Shown: piece by piece, positions 37,064-45,980 of the stretch
Layout: each line of letters starts with the position of its first letter
Numbering within the stretch: the first letter of the stretch is position 1
From: an uncultured Christensenellaceae bacterium
GTDB lineage: Bacteria > Bacillota > Clostridia > Christensenellales > Borkfalkiaceae
DNA length: 64,000 bases
Direction: 5' to 3'
Assembly (NCBI GenBank): GCA_910586945.1
Contig: CAJULO010000004.1
Location: 62,001-126,000 of the forward strand
The notes under the pieces: model-generated
What the model was told of the DNA's origin: nothing
Database searches by the model: none
What the model saw: only the letters and a program-made list of their open reading frames with translations
Translations under genes and position numbers: made by a program

Positions 37064-38980
37064 TTAAATATCTAATTCTTGCACAAGTGTAGCATTATCT
37101 TCAATAAACTGCCGTCTTAGTTCCGGACGCTCCCCCATTAAAATACTAAACATTTCCTCTGCCTGTATAGCATCTTTCATACTCACACGCATAAGTGTTC
37201 TCGTCGCCGGATTCATCGTTGTCTCCCATAGCTGCATTTTATCCATTTCACCAAGTCCTTTATAGCGTTGTAACCCATCTTTTGGAATTTCTCCATGTTC
37301 TAACCGATAATTTTCTAGCTCTTCATCACTATACAAATAGGTTATATTTTTTCCTTTTGTCACCTTAAATAAAGGTGGTCGTGCAATATAAACATGCCCA
37401 TTTTCAATTAAAGGACGCATAAAGCGGAAGAAGAATGTTAGCAATAAAATACGAATATGACTACCATCAACATCAGCATCTGTCATACAGATGATTCTAT
37501 TATAACGCAACTTGTTTAAATCACAATCATTGAGCATTCCACAACCAAATGCCGTTATCATACTCTTAATTTCTTGATTTTCTAAAATTCTATTGAGTCT
37601 AGCCTTTTCTACATTTAGAATTTTACCTCTCAAAGGTAATACTGCCTGAAATCTAGAATCTCTTCCCCCTTTAGCAGTTCCACCTGCAGAATCTCCCTCT
37701 ACAATATAAATTTCACACAGTTCCGCTCTCTTTTCACTACAATCACTCAACTTGCCTGGTAAAGTCGTTCCTTCTAGCACACCCTTGCGTCTTGTAAGGT
37801 CTCTTGCATTTCTTGCCGCTTCTCTTGCCTTTTGTGCTGTAATACAACGTAAAATTAAAGCTTTCGCCTGTGATGGATTTTCCTCTAAAAAGGTTGCAAA
37901 AAAGTCCAATGTTGCCTTATTTACAAGCGTACGCATAAAAGTATTGCCAAGTTTTGTCTTCGTCTGTCCTTCAAAATAAGGCTCTTCTAGCTTTACAGAG
38001 ATAACGGCAACTATCCCTTCCCGTACATCTTCCCCTGAGAGTGAAGCATCATTCTCTTTAATAATTTTTAAGTCCCTACCTGCATCATTTATTGCCTTTG
38101 TGAGTGCAACACGAAAACCATCTAAATGCGTCCCACCCTCTTCTGTACGGATGTTATTTGCAAATGTAACAATTTGTTCGTTATATCCATCATTGTACTG
38201 AAAGGCAACTTCAACAATTCCATTTTCATAGTTTTTTTCAAAATGTAATGTCTCTGCAAAAAGTGTCGTTTTGTTTTTATTTAAATCATTGACAAAATAT
38301 GCAATACCTCCTTCAAAATGGAAGCTATCTTCTCTCTCTTTTCCTTCCCGTTTATCGGCAATTGTTAGTTCTACTCCTTTATTGAGATAAGCAAGTTCCT
38401 TGAGACGCTTTGCAATATTATTGTAATCAAATTCTACAACTTCAAAAATTGTTGCATCTGGATAAAAAGTAACTTTAGTCCCTGTAGCATCTGTTTCTCC
38501 AATAACGGTAAGTGTTGTTTGTGGAATACCTCTTGCAAACTCCTGTCTATGCACTTTCCCCTTTTGAGAGACTTCAACGACCAACCATTCGCTGAGCGCA
38601 TTTACAACTGAGATACCAACGCCATGTAGACCGCCAGATATCTTATAACCACCGCCGCCAAATTTACCTCCTGCATGCAATTTTGTCAAAACAACTTCTA
38701 CAGAAGATATTCCCTCTGTTGGATGAATATCTGTTGGAATCCCTCTACCATTATCCTGTATGGAGATAGAACCATCTGCTTGGATAACTACATCTATTTT
38801 TGTACAGTATCCTGCTAAAGCTTCATCAATAGAATTATCAACAATTTCTTGTACTAAATGATGCAATCCATTGCTATCGTTACTTCCGATGTACATACCA
38901 AATCTTTTACGAACGGCCTCTAATCCCTCTAAAACTTCTATTTGGTGTCCACCATATTCACCTTCAACTTTATGCGACAT
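37064..38980 (-). CDS. gyrB: DNA gyrase subunit B
   Basis: GyrB is the ATPase subunit of gyrase. The 638-residue protein has the GHKL ATP site (EIVDNSIDEALAG, DNGRGIPTD, GLHGVGISVVNALS), the transducer domain (QTKTKLGN), and the TOPRIM/C-terminal part (IVEGDSAGG, TDADVDGSHI, QRYKGLGEM). Length matches Gram-positive GyrB. RBS AAGGAAAGG lies about 6 nt before the ATG. It is first in gyrB-gyrA. Unlike in many Bacillota, recF, dnaN and dnaA are not adjacent, so this is not the replication-origin cluster. An extended -10 (TGC then TATAAT at 39014-39019) lies upstream without a good -35. Confidence 0.97.
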   Translation of the reverse strand: MSHKVEGEYGGHQIEVLEGLEAVRKRFGMYIGSNDSNGLHHLVQEIVDNSIDEALAGYCTKIDVVIQADGSISIQDNGRGIPTDIHPTEGISSVEVVLTKLHAGGKFGGGGYKISGGLHGVGISVVNALSEWLVVEVSQKGKVHRQEFARGIPQTTLTVIGETDATGTKVTFYPDATIFEVVEFDYNNIAKRLKELAYLNKGVELTIADKREGKEREDSFHFEGGIAYFVNDLNKNKTTLFAETLHFEKNYENGIVEVAFQYNDGYNEQIVTFANNIRTEEGGTHLDGFRVALTKAINDAGRDLKIIKENDASLSGEDVREGIVAVISVKLEEPYFEGQTKTKLGNTFMRTLVNKATLDFFATFLEENPSQAKALILRCITAQKAREAARNARDLTRRKGVLEGTTLPGKLSDCSEKRAELCEIYIVEGDSAGGTAKGGRDSRFQAVLPLRGKILNVEKARLNRILENQEIKSMITAFGCGMLNDCDLNKLRYNRIICMTDADVDGSHIRILLLTFFFRFMRPLIENGHVYIARPPLFKVTKGKNITYLYSDEELENYRLEHGEIPKDGLQRYKGLGEMDKMQLWETTMNPATRTLMRVSMKDAIQAEEMFSILMGERPELRRQFIEDNATLVQELDI

Positions 38981-39160
38981 ATTTACCTTTCCTTATTGAA
39001 ATTTTACCTTAACATTATAGCACATTTTGTAAAAAAAATAAAGTTATTTTCAATAAAAATATAGCAAAATATAGAATTTTTTTAAATAAATGTTATACTT
39101 ATGTATCATTTTTTGCCATTGCATTATACTGTTAAAAAGATAGATTTTTAAGGAGTTCTA

Positions 39161-39313
39161 ATGGGAAATATTTGTAAAAGATGTGCTAAAAAATGCAAGG
39201 CAATTGAAGAGTACACTTGTCAAGATTGCGGCAAAATAAGTTGTAAAGAATGCTGTACACAAAATGCTATGCTCTGTCCCTTTTGCAATGGTAATTTATA
39301 CAGACCAAGTTAA
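39161..39313 (+). CDS. 50-residue cysteine-rich zinc-ribbon-like protein
   Basis: A short frame starting MGNICKRCAKKC and ending NGNLYRPS, with ten cysteines at 5, 8, 12, 20, 23, 28, 31, 32, 39 and 42. The pairs CxxC at 5/8, 20/23, 28/31 and 39/42 suggest two zinc sites of ribbon or B-box type. A good RBS (AAGGAG, 6 nt spacing) and a terminator 22 nt downstream support a real gene. The -10-like TATACT at 39125-39130 is a possible promoter element. No known family is recognised; binding of zinc is inferred. It is divergent from gyrB. Confidence 0.75.
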   Translation: MGNICKRCAKKCKAIEEYTCQDCGKISCKECCTQNAMLCPFCNGNLYRPS

Positions 39314-39334
39314 AACAACTTATTTATGTTATAG

Positions 39335-39368
39335 AAAAATAGGAGAGCGAAATAGCTCTCCTATTTTT
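39335..39368. terminator. Bidirectional terminator between the Cys-rich gene and the M50-like gene
   Basis: Perfect 14-bp stem AAAAATAGGAGAGC with loop GAAATA. It is 12 nt from the M50-like stop codon. Confidence 0.88.
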
Positions 39369-39379
39369 CTATTTATCCA

Positions 39380-40492
39380 TTATGCAAAAGCAAATTCTCG
39401 TTGAATTATCTGTAATAGTTTGCACTCAAACTTTGCTATTCCTGCAATGTTATAGGATTCTGCCTGTCTGTATGCTTCTTTCCACTGCTCTTCTATCTTT
39501 ACAAAACCTTCTTTTTTTGCCAAAATTGCAAGTCTTGTACGCACTGTTGTTAGTGCATCTCCTTCTAGATACTTTTTTAAAGATTCTGCCAAATACTCTA
39601 CTATATTTTCCTCTGTATATACTGCCAAAACAAATAATATTTCTGTTAAAATTTTTTCTCTATATTCTGTGGGAAAATATTCCTCTTGTTGTAAAAGTTG
39701 TAGTGCAATCTCTAAAGCTCTATCAATATCTTCTTCATCTAAATATCGATAATATTTTTGTACTTTATATAAAATGCCATATAAATTATTCTCTGCAACT
39801 ACTACTGTACTAGCATATAATTTTTCTGGAATTTCTCTAGGGCTCTTTCCTTGCACTAAAGCACTTTCAATTGCCAATAATGTCTGTAATAGGATAGAAG
39901 CATTCCCGCCTTGTAAAAAGTCTATAAGTACCTTGCCATCTGTATGGAGTCCACCAATTTCAAGTGGTATGCTATTGAGTATAAATTGATATACTGCATA
40001 GGGCAACGGTGCCACACAGAGAAGATAGATACCAAAAGAAAGTTTCTTATAAAAAATAAAGGCGACAATACCAAACAGTACAATACAAAATGTAAAAAAC
40101 AACCCGCCACATGTTATACAGATAAATTTACCTTTTATATGACTGTCTCGTCTCGGTAAAAGAATACTTTCTCCCGCAAGTTTACCAAATGGATTGGATA
40201 GATAAAATCTCATTTTTCCAGTTGATATATCAAAATTAAAAAAAGATAAGCTCATCTTAACTACTTTAAAATTAAAACATAAGCCAAAAAATATATGTCC
40301 TAATTCATGTAATATATCTACATAAAAGATAGCAATACAGCTTGTAAACAGTAAAATAAAGGCTGTCAATATATGATAGGAAAAGGTTTGCACTTGTGTA
40401 TATCTTAACCCAAACAATAGATATAAAACTTCAGCTATAGCAGCAATAGCAACAATAACAGAATATAGAATATTTTGCTTTATTCCCTTCAT
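39380..40492 (-). CDS. M50-like membrane metalloprotease
   Basis: A 370-residue protein. The N-terminal 190 residues are membrane-embedded with the zinc motif HELGH at 62-66 and, in a later helix, NSIPLEIGG-x-HTDGKVL with Asp at 185, the M50 second motif (N-x2-P...DG). The C-terminal 170 residues are soluble and helical, perhaps repeat-like. M50 proteases such as SpoIVFB and RseP cut proteins inside the membrane; here the location at the end of typA-yabP-yabQ-divIC-ppx, overlapping ppx by 4 nt (ATGA), suggests a role in sporulation or envelope control. The C-terminal domain is not recognised. Catalytic function is inferred from two motifs. Confidence 0.75.
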   Translation of the reverse strand: MKGIKQNILYSVIVAIAAIAEVLYLLFGLRYTQVQTFSYHILTAFILLFTSCIAIFYVDILHELGHIFFGLCFNFKVVKMSLSFFNFDISTGKMRFYLSNPFGKLAGESILLPRRDSHIKGKFICITCGGLFFTFCIVLFGIVAFIFYKKLSFGIYLLCVAPLPYAVYQFILNSIPLEIGGLHTDGKVLIDFLQGGNASILLQTLLAIESALVQGKSPREIPEKLYASTVVVAENNLYGILYKVQKYYRYLDEEDIDRALEIALQLLQQEEYFPTEYREKILTEILFVLAVYTEENIVEYLAESLKKYLEGDALTTVRTRLAILAKKEGFVKIEEQWKEAYRQAESYNIAGIAKFECKLLQIIQREFAFA

Positions 40493-41406
40493 AAATTATC
40501 CTTATTTTGTAATAAAAATTTAAAGATATATCCCTCTAAATTATCTTGTTCACTCACTATGATTTGCTCTATTTGGAGCATTTGCATAATGGATGATAAT
40601 AAAAAAACGGCACCTGGTAATACATCTGCTCTTGCCTTATCCATACCAACTAAAGCAAGACTCTCTATATAACTTAGTCGAAGTAGTTTATCTGCCCACT
40701 CCTGTACTGTTGCTCGCATCAATATTTTCCCATGTACCTTTACACTATCATATGGCACAATTTGATAAACCAATGCAGTAAGTGCTGTTGCCGTGCCACC
40801 TATTGCATAAAACTCTGCCTTTGGCACATCACCATATAAGGCAATTTGACTTTTAATACAAGCTTCTAATTGCATTCTGTCCTTCTTGCAACTATCATAT
40901 AGACGAACTGCGCCTATTGGCAAACTTTTGGCATAGATTTTTCGCTTTTCGTCTGCAACAATAATTTCAGTACTTGCTCCGCCAATATCAATGATGCCAC
41001 CTGCTTTATTTTGCAAACAACCTAAAAGACCACACTCTGCCTCTTCTTCACCAGTCAAAATATCTACTGTATATCCTGTTTTCATCTTTACAGATTCTAT
41101 AAACTGCATATTATTTTGACTACTACGCACTGCTTCTGTTGCAAAAATATAAATATTGTGATATGCTAATTCTTTTGCTCTATGACAAAATAGAGAGATA
41201 GCTTGTACTGTTCTCTCTATTGCTTCTACTGTCAAAATTTTATTTTGTTGTAAGCCTGCTGCAAGACGCGTTATCTGTACCTCTTTTACAATACTTTTAC
41301 CCTCTTTCCACAGTAAAAGGCGTACAGAATTTGAACCTACATCAATGATGGCATATTTATTTTTGCTTTCGTAGTTGAATGATGACATATTTATTTTTTC
41401 TTTCAT
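40489..41406 (-). CDS. Ppx/GppA-type phosphatase
   Basis: A 305-residue single ASKHA domain: AIIDVGSNSVRLLL (phosphate 1), LTGEEEAECGLLGCL, IIDIGGASTEI (phosphate 2), and the C-terminal VGMDKARADVLPGAVFLL. These proteins hydrolyse polyphosphate or convert pppGpp to ppGpp; the short form, without the C-terminal helical domain, is common in Clostridia. Which substrate is used cannot be read. It overlaps divIC by one base (TAATG) and the M50-like gene by 4 nt, so all are co-translated. Confidence 0.9.
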   Translation of the reverse strand: MKEKINMSSFNYESKNKYAIIDVGSNSVRLLLWKEGKSIVKEVQITRLAAGLQQNKILTVEAIERTVQAISLFCHRAKELAYHNIYIFATEAVRSSQNNMQFIESVKMKTGYTVDILTGEEEAECGLLGCLQNKAGGIIDIGGASTEIIVADEKRKIYAKSLPIGAVRLYDSCKKDRMQLEACIKSQIALYGDVPKAEFYAIGGTATALTALVYQIVPYDSVKVHGKILMRATVQEWADKLLRLSYIESLALVGMDKARADVLPGAVFLLSSIMQMLQIEQIIVSEQDNLEGYIFKFLLQNKDNL

Positions 41407-41669
41407 TATTTATCGCCTGGCTTAATTAAGCCAAGTTCTCTTGCTTTCATTTCTAACCATTTTAAACTTTCTGTCTTTTTCACTTCGTCTGTTGTCGTTG
41501 CAATAATTTGTTCCAACTCTGCAATCTCTCTTTCCAACTGTCTGATACGATTTGTTTTATGGAAGATGGACGCTAGTTGATAAATAAGAAAAATTACCAA
41601 AACAGCTGCAAGTGCTACAATTAAAAAGGTAAGTGCAACTATCTTTCTTTTTGCTTTTTCTGTTTGCAT
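41406..41669 (-). CDS. divIC: Cell division protein DivIC/FtsB-type
   Basis: An 87-residue septum-formation initiator: N-terminal basic tail, one transmembrane helix (about 12-33) and a coiled coil (IRQLEREIAELEQII) followed by the conserved ARELGLIKPGD. DivIC joins FtsL and DivIB (FtsQ) to activate septal wall synthesis. The order yabP-yabQ-divIC is characteristic. Its start overlaps the yabQ 3' end by 31 nt. Confidence 0.88.
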   Translation of the reverse strand: MQTEKAKRKIVALTFLIVALAAVLVIFLIYQLASIFHKTNRIRQLEREIAELEQIIATTTDEVKKTESLKWLEMKARELGLIKPGDK

Positions 41670-41998
41670 AATTTTCTCCGACTAAAATAGCTTTTGTATT
41701 TACTATAACATTGTTTTGCTAAAATTGCAAGTATTTTATGAATACTTTTATAATAAATTAAAAATCCCAAAAGACAGCCTACTGCAATATATAGTCTAAA
41801 ATTAGGTAAAAAATAGAGACTAGCAAACAATATATAGCTTATTGCAAATAGCAGAAAAAAGACAATATCTGCAATAAGAATGACAATTCTATTTTTGCAA
41901 AAAAACCGACAAAGACAATTTCCCTCATACAGTATTCCAGAGCAGAGACCAATAGTAATTGCCAAAATAAACTGATAGAATTGTCCAATCTCTATCAT
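41639..41998 (-). CDS. yabQ: Spore cortex protein YabQ
   Basis: A 119-residue protein with about four hydrophobic segments and a basic tail (RRKLCKQKKQ); the N-terminal QFYQFILAITIGLCSGILYE matches the YabQ family pattern. YabQ is a membrane protein needed for spore cortex formation. It overlaps yabP by 4 nt and divIC by 31 nt. Confidence 0.85.
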   Translation of the reverse strand: MIEIGQFYQFILAITIGLCSGILYEGNCLCRFFCKNRIVILIADIVFFLLFAISYILFASLYFLPNFRLYIAVGCLLGFLIYYKSIHKILAILAKQCYSKYKSYFSRRKLCKQKKQKER

Positions 41999-42276
41999 TT
42001 CAAAATCCTTTTTAACAATTTGTCCTGTTTATTGCAAAAACGCATTCCTTTTATATTGCCTATTGCCACAAATTGTCCACCACTTTTTGTAAAACCAGCA
42101 ATTTTTAAATTACTACCGAAGACAATAATCTTCCCTGAAACCAATTCCAAAATAATTTGTTGTGTTGTAAATCCTTCAATACTCAACACACCAGATAAAG
42201 TAATCTTTTTTTGATTCTCAATCAAAACTGATTGTTCTTCACCAACTGCTGAAGTATTTTCTTCTATTTGTTGCAT
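41995..42276 (-). CDS. yabP: Sporulation protein YabP
   Basis: A 93-residue soluble protein. Core KITLSGVLSIEGFTTQQI then GKIIVFGSNLKIAGF fits the YabP/YqfC family, which acts in the mother cell during sporulation (an inner-spore morphogenesis role is known for YabP). An AAGGAATT site lies just before the ATG. It is 64 nt downstream of typA and is followed by yabQ and divIC. The presence of yabP, yabQ and a ytxC-like gene argues that this organism or its recent ancestor forms spores. Confidence 0.88.
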   Translation of the reverse strand: MQQIEENTSAVGEEQSVLIENQKKITLSGVLSIEGFTTQQIILELVSGKIIVFGSNLKIAGFTKSGGQFVAIGNIKGMRFCNKQDKLLKRILK

Positions 42277-42340
42277 AATTCCTTACACTCCACTAGACTT
42301 TTTTACTAGTGTATGCATTATCTTTATGCTTTAGAACTCT

Positions 42341-44164
42341 TTATACTTTTTTCTTATTTCTACTTTTTGCGCGCATATCATTATCTAAAATTTGTTTACG
42401 AATGCGTAAATTTTGTGGAGTAACTTCTAAAAGTTCATCATCGGCAATAAATTCCAAACATTCTTCTAAACTCATTTTTTTGATGGAGTTTAGACGCATT
42501 GCATCATCACTGCCCGCCGCCCGCGTATTTGTGAGTTGCTTGCGTTTACATACATTCACAACAATATCATCTCTTTTAGGAGATACTCCAACAACCATGC
42601 CCTCATATACCGGAGTAGCTGGTTCTATAAACAAAATTCCCCTATCCTGTGCATTATATAGACCATATGTTACTGCTTCTCCACTTTCATGTGCCACAAG
42701 TGAACCTGTTTCACGGCGTTGTAAATCACCTTTATAAGGTTGGTATGCATGAAAAATGGAGTTTAAAATACCTTCGCCTTTACTTGCTGTTAAAAATTCC
42801 GACTTGTATCCAAAAAGTCCACGAGATGGAATTAAAAATTCTAGCCGCATTCTTGAACCTATGGTTGACATATGCAAAAGTTCCCCCTTTCTTTCACCCA
42901 TACTTTGAAAGACTGCTCCAGTTCCCTCTTCAGGGACATCCACAATCAATCTATCAATTGGTTCGTATAAATTACCATCAATCATTTTATATAAAACTTT
43001 TGGTGTACTTACTTGAAATTCATATCCTTCCCGACGCATCGTTTCAATTAAAATGGAGAGATGCATTTCCCCTCTGCCACTGACTTTAAAGGCCTCTGCA
43101 CTATCTGTATCTTCCACTTTTAAGGATACATCTTTTAGTAGTTCTTTATACAATCTGTCTCTAAGATGTCTACTGGTTACAAATTTACCTTCTTTTCCAG
43201 CAAAAGGACTATCATTTACAGCAAAAGTCATTTCAACAGTAGGTTCACTTATCTTTATAAATGGAAGTGCTTCTATATGCTCTACTGCCGTAACAGTGTC
43301 GCCAATCGTAATATCCTCAAGTCCAGAAAAGCAAACTATATCCCCTGCCTTTGCCTCTTCTACAGCAACTCGCTGTAGGCCTTCAATCTGATAGAGATTG
43401 ACGATTTTACTCTTTTTAACTTGCCCTTCTTGGTTATAATTGACAACTGCAACTTGTTGATTGGCTTTTACTATACCTCTCTCTACGCGACCTATACCAA
43501 TTCTACCAACATATTCGTTGTAATCAATGGAAGAAACCAATATTTGTAATGGGGCATCCATATCCACTTCCATAGCAGGCACATGATTTAAAATACATTC
43601 AAATAATGTTGTTAAATCTTTCTCTTGCTTTTCTCTATCTCTACTTGCTGTACCGGCTCTACCAGAACAGTAGACAATTGGACTATCAATTTGACTATCG
43701 GTAGCATTTAAATCAATGAGTAGTTCCAAAATTTCATCTTCTACTTCTTTGATTCTAGCATCTGGTCTATCCACTTTATTGATAACTATAATCAATTTAT
43801 GGTTAAATTCCAATGCTTTTTGCATCACAAAACGCGTCTGTGGCATTGGACCTTCAGCAGCATCGACTAAGAGTAATACACCATTTACCATTTTGAGAAC
43901 ACGCTCTACCTCTCCACCAAAATCGGCATGTCCAGGCGTATCAATTATATTGATTTTTGTATTTTTATAATGTACAGAAGTATTTTTGGCTAATATTGTA
44001 ATTCCTCTTTCCTTTTCTAAATCATTGCTATCCATAACGCGCTCTTGCACAACTTGATTTTCTCTAAAGGTACCACTTTGTTTTAACATTTGGTCAACAA
44101 GAGTTGTTTTACCATGGTCTACATGGGCAATAATTGCCACATTGCGTAAATCTAATCTTTGCAT
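42341..44164 (-). CDS. typA: Ribosome-associated GTPase TypA/BipA
   Basis: A 607-residue translational GTPase: G1 AHVDHGKTTL, switch and G3 IDTPGHADFGGEV, G4 NKVDRP, then EF-G-like domains III and V with GRGEMHLSILIETMRREG, and the TypA-specific C-terminal region (SKGEGILNS, GTG-type SPKRDD). BipA helps assemble the large ribosomal subunit under stress or cold. RBS AAGGAG is 11 nt from the ATG. It heads the run typA-yabP-yabQ-divIC-ppx-M50. Confidence 0.97.
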   Translation of the reverse strand: MQRLDLRNVAIIAHVDHGKTTLVDQMLKQSGTFRENQVVQERVMDSNDLEKERGITILAKNTSVHYKNTKINIIDTPGHADFGGEVERVLKMVNGVLLLVDAAEGPMPQTRFVMQKALEFNHKLIIVINKVDRPDARIKEVEDEILELLIDLNATDSQIDSPIVYCSGRAGTASRDREKQEKDLTTLFECILNHVPAMEVDMDAPLQILVSSIDYNEYVGRIGIGRVERGIVKANQQVAVVNYNQEGQVKKSKIVNLYQIEGLQRVAVEEAKAGDIVCFSGLEDITIGDTVTAVEHIEALPFIKISEPTVEMTFAVNDSPFAGKEGKFVTSRHLRDRLYKELLKDVSLKVEDTDSAEAFKVSGRGEMHLSILIETMRREGYEFQVSTPKVLYKMIDGNLYEPIDRLIVDVPEEGTGAVFQSMGERKGELLHMSTIGSRMRLEFLIPSRGLFGYKSEFLTASKGEGILNSIFHAYQPYKGDLQRRETGSLVAHESGEAVTYGLYNAQDRGILFIEPATPVYEGMVVGVSPKRDDIVVNVCKRKQLTNTRAAGSDDAMRLNSIKKMSLEECLEFIADDELLEVTPQNLRIRKQILDNDMRAKSRNKKKV

Positions 44165-44200
44165 TCTATATTATTCTCCTTGATGTACATATTCTTATCA

Positions 44201-44230
44201 AGTATATCATAATTTCATCCTTTTAGGCAA
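44201..44230 (-). promoter_or_regulatory. typA promoter
   Basis: TTGCCT (44225-44230), 18 nt, TATACT (44201-44206) on the minus strand, placed just after a terminator. Confidence 0.6.
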
Positions 44231-44268
44231 ACAGAAATACCCTCAAAAAATCAAAAAAATAGCAAAAA

Positions 44269-44304
44269 AAAAGAGTAGTAGATTTCTTTTCTACTACTCC
44301 TTTT
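44269..44304 (-). terminator. Terminator ahead of typA
   Basis: Stem AAAAGAGTAGTAGA / TCTACTACTC with one extra C on the far side and a T9 run on the minus strand. It ends transcripts coming from the proA side, about 400 nt past the proA stop. Confidence 0.7.
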
Positions 44305-44709
44305 GTTTTAATGTAAACAAAAATATTTTATTATAAATACAAGCTTATTACGGCAGATTTATAATACTATATTTAATTTACTTAAAACAAAATCTATTTG
44401 CAAGCAACATTGTACTTCAAGAGTACATTGCACTTATATTATTCACTATAGTGCAACTGTTGCTACAAAAATAGTTTGGTACATTTTTTATAATATATAC
44501 ATTCAATTTAAAATTTTTTATTTTTTTTAATATACAAGCATATCTCTTGTTAATAAATTGTTCTTACATTCTATTTACACAATTGCATATCGACTTAAAC
44601 TAAAAAGAATATTTTACAAATAAGAAGTTTTCTTCCATCTAATTTTCATAGCATATCGAAAATACTATTAAATAAAAGTTCTATTTTTGATTTTAGTATT
44701 CCTTTACAG
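44305..44709. other. Long AT-rich 3' region of proA with two hairpins
   Basis: 405 nt with no plausible gene. Two adjacent small hairpins are visible: TGTACT-5 nt-AGTACA at 44411-44427, and TTGCACT/AGTGCAA with a 15-nt loop at 44428-44456. With the terminator at 44269-44304 this could be a small RNA or a structured 3' end. The evidence is weak. Confidence 0.35.
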
Positions 44710-45966
44710 TTATGTACGGATTTGTCCATTGCCACGCACACAATATTTATAAGAAGTCAATTCCTTTAATGCCATTGGACCTCTCGCATGTAATTTTTGT
44801 GTAGATATACCTATTTCTGCACCAAATCCGAACTCAAATCCATCTGAAAAACGCGTGCTCGCATTATGGTAAACAACTGCACTATCTACCTGTGCTAAAA
44901 ATAAATTTGCGGCATCTTCATTCTCAGTTAAAATACAATCGCTATGATGTGTACTATATTGATTGATATGTGCAATTGCTTCTTGTACATTGTTTACAAT
45001 TTTTAAGGATATCTTTTTGTCAAGATATTCCGCATAAAAATCCTCTTCTGTTGCTGGTTGAATATATTTTGATACAAAATTCTGAGATTCTAAAACAGTC
45101 ATTGCCCGATTGCAAGCATAAATTGTAACCTCTTTTTCTATCAACGCCTGTACAATTTTTAATAAATGTTGTTTTGCATAAACTTCATCTATAAGTAAAC
45201 TTTCACAACTATTACAAGGAGTAAGACGCTGTGTTTTGGCATTGATTAAGACGGATATTCCCTTTTCAATATCGGCATCTTTTTCAAAATAAACATGACA
45301 ATTACCCGTTCCTGTTTCTAGAATTGGCACTGTAGCATTCTGTAAAACAGATTGTATAAGTCCAGCACTGCCACGCGGAATAATTACATCAATTAACCCA
45401 TTCATTTTCATAAAGGCAGTGGCCCCTTCACGACTACTATCTGTAATGAGTTGAATAAAGTCTGCAGTATAACCGTTTGCAATAAGTGCTTTTTTGATAC
45501 TTTCCACTATGGCAATATTGCTATGTAAAGCATCTTTACTCCCGCGTAGTACAACGGCATTACCACTTTTTATTGCAAGTGCAATAGCATCAATGGTAAC
45601 ATTTGGTCTAGCTTCATAAATGATACCTAGCACACCAAGTGGTACACGCACTTTTTCTATGTGTAGTCCATTTTCCACAGTAAACTCTTCTATAATTTCC
45701 CCTATAGGACTTTTTAATTCTAATAACTTTTCTAAACTTTTTGCAATATCCTCTATGCGCTCTTTATTTAATAAAAGTCTATCAATAAAATGTGCAGGAC
45801 GGTTACAACTCTCTATATCTCTCTTGTTCTCAGCAAGAATATATCTTTGATTTTGACGAATAGCATCAGCACAAATTTGTAACATTTTATTTTTTTCAAA
45901 CGCAGTAGAGTTTGCAATACAATAACTATTTTCTTTTGCCCTTTGACAAATTACGCGTATTGACAT
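44710..45966 (-). CDS. proA: Gamma-glutamyl phosphate reductase
   Basis: ProA reduces glutamyl-5-phosphate with NADPH in proline synthesis. The 418-residue aldehyde dehydrogenase-fold protein has EARPNVTIDAIAL, LRGSKDALHSN, IIPRGSAGLI, the catalytic Cys in TPCNSCESLL, and HARGPMALKELTSYKY at the C-terminus. Start at the ATG at 45966, with AAGGAG 9 nt upstream; an in-frame TTG two codons earlier is rejected for spacing. proB is not in the window. It is 14 nt downstream of yebC. Confidence 0.95.
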   Translation of the reverse strand: MSIRVICQRAKENSYCIANSTAFEKNKMLQICADAIRQNQRYILAENKRDIESCNRPAHFIDRLLLNKERIEDIAKSLEKLLELKSPIGEIIEEFTVENGLHIEKVRVPLGVLGIIYEARPNVTIDAIALAIKSGNAVVLRGSKDALHSNIAIVESIKKALIANGYTADFIQLITDSSREGATAFMKMNGLIDVIIPRGSAGLIQSVLQNATVPILETGTGNCHVYFEKDADIEKGISVLINAKTQRLTPCNSCESLLIDEVYAKQHLLKIVQALIEKEVTIYACNRAMTVLESQNFVSKYIQPATEEDFYAEYLDKKISLKIVNNVQEAIAHINQYSTHHSDCILTENEDAANLFLAQVDSAVVYHNASTRFSDGFEFGFGAEIGISTQKLHARGPMALKELTSYKYCVRGNGQIRT

Positions 45967-45980
45967 TATCAAATACTCCT

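Noticed and set aside
37064..39160. Replication origin near gyrB
   Set aside because: No dnaA, dnaN or recF and no cluster of DnaA boxes is seen, so gyrB here is away from oriC.
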